Under the pieces are notes generated by a model. The model had not been told where the DNA came from. It did no database searches and was given only the letters and a program-made list of their open reading frames with translations. This document shows positions 61,074-64,000 of a DNA stretch of 64,000 bases, in pieces. A program made the translations under genes and the position numbers. The DNA comes from an uncultured Lachnospiraceae bacterium (GTDB lineage: Bacteria > Bacillota > Clostridia > Lachnospirales > Lachnospiraceae), in the NCBI GenBank assembly GCA_902793335.1, contig CADBCZ010000002.1:1-64000 (forward strand), in the 5' to 3' direction. How positions within the stretch are numbered: the stretch's first letter is position 1; the number at the start of each line of letters is the position of its first letter.

Positions 61074-61130
61074 CTTAGTAGTAAACCTCCCTCGTTTTAC
61101 TACCATTTCTACTACTAAGCGGTAGTAAAA
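61074..61130. repeat. Two interleaved 10-bp inverted repeats just after the kinase gene
   Basis: Arm a1 CTTAGTAGTA (61074-61083) pairs with a2 TACTACTAAG (61110-61119). Arm b1 TTTTACTACC (61095-61104) pairs with b2 GGTAGTAAAA (61121-61130). Order a1-b1-a2-b2: the stems can form only as alternatives or as a pseudoknot. All four arms share a TAGTA core. It begins three bases after the kinase stop codon. Confidence 0.7.
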
Positions 61131-61257
61131 CAGTGCAAAAGTATGCTAAATTTTGCCTCAATCTGCATTTTTGACGTAAAATCACAACAACCACAAAATC
61201 CCCGGAAACCCTTGCAAATCAGGGCGTTTCAGGGCAAAAAGGAGTAAATTAAAACTA

Positions 61258-61526
61258 TGATAAAAGTCTTATTCATCTGCCACGGCAGGACTATGGGATA
61301 AGTCCTTATGGTTGGCTGTTTTGGGGCATATTTTGGTATACCGTGGCAAACAAACAATACTTTTACTACGGTAATACTACGAATGACGGAATGAAAAGAG
61401 GAAAATGTGAAAATGATAAAGGTACTGTTCGTCTGCTGGGGCAAAACTACTGCCACAAACCCTTATATTTGGCTGTTTCGGGGCATATTTCGGCATACCG
61501 TGGCAAACAAACAATACTTTTACTAC
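61258..61526. repeat. Tandem ~156-bp repeat, each unit with inward-facing copies of a KVLFVCHG-coding word
   Basis: Unit 1 runs from the + strand word at 61258 (encodes MIKVLFICHG) to a minus-strand word at 61341-61369 (encodes VVKVLFVCHG). Unit 2 repeats both at 61413 (MIKVLFVCWG) and 61498-61526. The two minus-strand copies share 29 identical bases, 157 bases apart, and the segments between the words are also alike (ttggctgttt-ggggcatattt). The rest of the gene-less region 61131-61953 holds short hairpins (61588-61614), GGTTAAAAGG words and a terminator. No intact gene is seen. Confidence 0.7.
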
Positions 61527-61658
61527 GATAATACTACGAGTGAGCGAATGAAGGCAGTTGCTTATATATAAGTAGTCAATCGTTAAAGAGTACATCTACC
61601 GTTAAAAGGTGTACTGATTCTTACCGGGAGGAAACAATTACATAATCGAACTACGCTG

Positions 61659-61699
61659 ACTACCGTTGCCGAAAAGGGGCATAAAACGGTAGTTTTTTG
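61659..61699 (+). terminator. Terminator within the repeat region
   Basis: ACTACCGTT (61659-61667) and AACGGTAGT (61685-61693) form a perfect 9-bp stem followed by TTTTT. No gene precedes it directly, so it may close an RNA made from the repeat region. Confidence 0.6.
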
Positions 61700-61953
61700 A
61701 TGGTTATGTAAAGGTTAAAAGGTATCGGGGTAAATCGTTATAAGGTAATGGAGTATGGTTAAAAGGTTTTGAGGTTATCGTTAAGCGATGTTCATGGTCA
61801 TCGTGAGGAGTAGGTGTTCTTTTTTTATTTAATGGATACAGAATGGATAGAAGTTCGACCAGTGAAAAAATATATTTGACTGGGCAAATATATGTGATAT
61901 AATTTTATAGTGTATTATTGACTGTAGTTTTTATTTAACAAGGGAGATTGAGA

Positions 61954-62181
61954 ATGTTGAGTTATAGTCGCCTTTGGCATATGATTCTTGATAAAAATAT
62001 GAAGAAAACGGATTTATGTGAAATGGCCGGGATAAGTAGCAGTACTTTAGCGAAACTCGGAAAGAATGAAATTGTTTCTATAGATGTTCTTGAAAGGATA
62101 TGCGATACATTAGGATGTGATATAGGCGATATCATGAGTTTCAAGGAAGGAGACAGTTCGTCAAATGAACAGAAGTTATAA
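61954..62181 (+). CDS. XRE-family helix-turn-helix regulator (possible controller of the methyltransferases)
   Basis: 75 residues. It is a single Cro/CI-type HTH of the YozG-like kind: SYSRLWHMILDKNMKKTDLCEMAGISSSTLAKLGKNEIVSIDVLERICDTLGCDIGDIMSF. The start ATG 61954 has AAGGGAG upstream (an in-frame TTG at 61948 is less likely). Its stop overlaps the first cytosine methyltransferase gene by 17 bases, so it leads this operon. Small HTH proteins heading restriction-modification operons often act as C (controller) proteins that delay or balance expression. Confidence 0.85.
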   Translation: MLSYSRLWHMILDKNMKKTDLCEMAGISSSTLAKLGKNEIVSIDVLERICDTLGCDIGDIMSFKEGDSSSNEQKL

Positions 62182-63403
62182 TTTTATAGATTTGTTTGCA
62201 GGGTGCGGAGGCTTGAGTGAGGGATTCTATAAACAGGGCTATAGAGCTTTGCTTCATCTCGAACTTGAAGATGTATTTTGTAAAACATTAAAAACAAGAA
62301 TGAGACACTATGGTTATTCCGAAGAAGAAGTGGAAAGAGCAGTTTTATGTGCGGACATTACTTCAGAAGGGATAATTGATGAGATAGACAAAAGAGTCAA
62401 TGAGGAGGTGGATTTGATAATTGGGGGACCTCCTTGTCAAGCATTTTCGTCTGTGGGAAGAGCGCAGTCTCCTGATTCTATGAATAGTGACCCAAGAAAC
62501 TATTTATTTGAAAACTATCTTCAAATTTTAAATCACATAAAACCGAAGATGTTTATTTTTGAAAATGTAAAAGGAATTTTGTCTGCTCATCCAAAAGGAG
62601 TGAAAATATTTAATATTATCATTAGGGAAATGAGTAAAACTTACAATATTGTAAGTGATCCTAAGATTATATTACTAAATGCTGCTGATTATGGTGTGCC
62701 ACAGATAAGAGAGCGAGTTATTCTTATTGGCGTGAGAAAGGACATTGATTACATAGATGTAAAAGATGTTTATGCACACATTAAGAAAACGAATTCTGAT
62801 ACGGATTCAACCTTGCCTAATTATGTCACAGTAGGGGAGGCTATTTTGGATTTACCAAAGCTGAATCCCGGCGAAGGGGCAGAAAAACAAAAAATAAAAT
62901 CGAAAAAAAAAGTTGAAGGCTTTTTGTCAAAGGTAAGGTCATCCGATAATGTGGTTTATAATCATGTTGCTCGAAACCATAATGATTTGGATAGAGAAAG
63001 ATATAGAATACTTAGCGAACATAAAAATTGGCAGTTAAAAGACTTACAAGAAGTAAGACCAGACCTGATACATCATGATCCTAAGCATTTTGGGAATAGG
63101 TATACTGTGCAAGAAAGTGATAAACCCGGAAAGACAGTGGTTGCTCATTTATACAAGGATGGTAATCTTTTTATACATCCAGATCCCAAACAAGCCAGAA
63201 CATTTACGGTACGTGAGGCTGCAAGAATTCAGTCTTTTCCCGATGATTTTGTTTTTGAAGGTTCAAGAACAGACCAATATAAGCAGGTTGGAAATGCGGT
63301 ACCTCCTTTGATGGCTGAGGCGTTTGCTGAGGCATTGGGATATTATTTAGATGAAATAGAAAACAAAGAAAACAAAAGGAAGGACATAAAGAATGCCTTA
63401 TAA
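62165..63403 (+). CDS. DNA cytosine-5 methyltransferase
   Basis: 412 residues, complete. All main m5C-MTase motifs are present in order: I FIDLFAGCGGLSEGF (AdoMet), IV GGPPCQAFSSVGRAQ with the catalytic Cys, VI FIFENVKGILS, VIII PQIRERVILIGVR, a target-recognition region (~230-330), IX RTFTVREAARIQSFPDDF and X QVGNAVPPLMAEA. It methylates C5 of cytosine at a specific site, normally to protect against a partner nuclease. ATG 62165 lies inside the end of the regulator gene, and its own end overlaps the next methyltransferase by 11 bases. Confidence 0.95.
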   Translation: MNRSYNFIDLFAGCGGLSEGFYKQGYRALLHLELEDVFCKTLKTRMRHYGYSEEEVERAVLCADITSEGIIDEIDKRVNEEVDLIIGGPPCQAFSSVGRAQSPDSMNSDPRNYLFENYLQILNHIKPKMFIFENVKGILSAHPKGVKIFNIIIREMSKTYNIVSDPKIILLNAADYGVPQIRERVILIGVRKDIDYIDVKDVYAHIKKTNSDTDSTLPNYVTVGEAILDLPKLNPGEGAEKQKIKSKKKVEGFLSKVRSSDNVVYNHVARNHNDLDRERYRILSEHKNWQLKDLQEVRPDLIHHDPKHFGNRYTVQESDKPGKTVVAHLYKDGNLFIHPDPKQARTFTVREAARIQSFPDDFVFEGSRTDQYKQVGNAVPPLMAEAFAEALGYYLDEIENKENKRKDIKNAL

Positions 63404-64000
63404 ATTCATAGATCTTTTTTGTGGAGCGGGTGGTTTCTCATATGGACTTGAAATGGCGGGTTTTGAGTGCATAGGGGGGATTGAACTCAAAGAAGTTATA
63501 GCTCAAACACATCAGCTTAACCACAAACATTCAAAGACCATTTTTGGCGATATTAGAGAGATACCGCCGGAGAAATTTGCAGAGATTATTAATACGAATC
63601 ATGTGGATGTAATAATCGGGGGACCACCATGCCCGACATTTTCAACGATAGGGGATGCAAAGATAAGGTCCGTAACAGGGAAACCAACATCAGAGGATCC
63701 ACGTAACCAATTGTTTTTAGAATATTTAAAATATGTGGATTATTTTAGACCAGAGATATTTGTAATAGAAAATGTGCCTAATTTCATAACTAAATATAAA
63801 GGAAAGATTTTTAATACTGCCGTTCAAATAATAGAGAGTATTGGAAAAGATGATGAGGGTAACGGAGAGGGCATATATGAAGTGGAAAAGCCTGTTCAGG
63901 TTGTAAATGCAGTTTATTATGGCGTACCACAAACGAGACGAAGAATGATGCTTGTGGCTCATAAAAAGACGAAAGCGAAGTTCGATTACCCAAAACCAAC
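63393..64000 (+). CDS. Second DNA cytosine-5 methyltransferase (3' end outside window)
   Basis: The first 202 residues are seen and the frame is open at the window edge. Motif I FIDLFCGAGGFSYGLEMAGF, motif IV GGPPCPTFSTIGDAK with the catalytic Cys (Pro-Cys-Pro instead of the usual Pro-Cys-Gln), motif VI FVIENVPNF and motif VIII YGVPQTRRRMMLVA are present. It is clearly different in sequence from the preceding enzyme, so it is not a recent duplicate. Two m5C enzymes in tandem are typical of type II systems with asymmetric sites, one enzyme per strand; a restriction gene would be expected next. ATG 63393 with GGAAGG upstream overlaps the previous gene. Confidence 0.92.
   Translation, partial: MPYKFIDLFCGAGGFSYGLEMAGFECIGGIELKEVIAQTHQLNHKHSKTIFGDIREIPPEKFAEIINTNHVDVIIGGPPCPTFSTIGDAKIRSVTGKPTSEDPRNQLFLEYLKYVDYFRPEIFVIENVPNFITKYKGKIFNTAVQIIESIGKDDEGNGEGIYEVEKPVQVVNAVYYGVPQTRRRMMLVAHKKTKAKFDYPKP

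Noticed and set aside
61413-61571. 52-codon frame with MIKVLFVCWG start as a small phosphatase gene
   Set aside because: The active-site CX5R motif is absent, no RBS is seen, and the sequence is part of the tandem repeat units.
61131-61953. CRISPR array in the repeat-rich region
   Set aside because: The repeats are two ~156-bp units with internal inverted words, not short regularly spaced repeats with unique spacers; no cas genes are near.

Overview
The window reads as the chromosome of a gut- or rumen-type member of the Lachnospiraceae (Clostridia). The pointers are an AT-rich sequence, strong AGGAGG ribosome-binding sites, sigma-A promoters of the TTGACA-17-TATAAT type, intrinsic terminators after most operons, a Trp T-box, the order rpsF-ssb-rpsR preceded by a DUF951 gene, the DapL (aminotransferase) lysine route, an [FeFe]-hydrogenase maturase HydG, a minimal SufC/SufB pair and a secreted GH5 cellulase with Ig-like domains. 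The species cannot be named from this sequence alone.

1-10 kb: the 3' part of a ligase/carrier/condensation-like synthetase broken by an in-frame TAG; an ammonium channel fused to a PII domain behind a two-hairpin leader; a purine/nucleoside deaminase; an alanine/glycine:cation symporter; an alpha/beta hydrolase; and a PII-like protein overlapping a cation/proton antiporter.
10-17 kb: lon under a perfect CIRCE (HrcA) operator; a VanZ-like protein; an NhaC antiporter; an unknown conserved protein; an EamA transporter.
17-26 kb: a cyclophilin lipoprotein, DUF951, rpsF-ssb-rpsR, tRNA-Thr(CGT), glnA and dapF. A frameshifted ISLre2-type element lies between the dapF terminator and the dapL promoter. 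After dapL comes an AraC regulator.
26-38.6 kb: MATE exporter, ilvE, a class-M-like sirtuin, hydG, an XRE-aminotransferase fusion, then a Trp T-box driving trpDCFBA (no trpE or trpG here).
38.6-46 kb: a PadR-HAAS membrane protein-DUF4097 operon behind a cluster of dyad repeats; a small membrane protein; a lipoprotein; a minimal SufC/SufBD pair; an MntP-like pump; an OGG1-type glycosylase.
46-50 kb: fructose PTS operon (deoR-type regulator, fruK, a C-terminal remnant of fruA, ptsH, ptsI). The transporter itself has been deleted.
50-57 kb: a secreted GH5 cellulase followed by a complete Bce-type module (response regulator, kinase, ABC ATPase, permease) with a BceR-like operator at the end of the kinase gene.
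57-64 kb: an accessory island. It holds decayed fragments, two unrecognised proteins, a tyrosine-recombinase fragment, a stand-alone Ser/Thr kinase with an unrecognised C-terminal domain, about 880 bases of repeats and hairpins, and an XRE regulator overlapping two consecutive cytosine-5 DNA methyltransferases, the second running off the window.

Taken together, much of the window concerns nitrogen and amino acids: ammonium uptake and sensing, glutamine, DAP/lysine, tryptophan and branched-chain amino acids. Several of these units have leader RNAs with hairpins. The best places to look for something new are the kinase/repeat/methyltransferase island, the PII-like-antiporter pair, the stand-alone sirtuin and the XRE-aminotransferase fusion.
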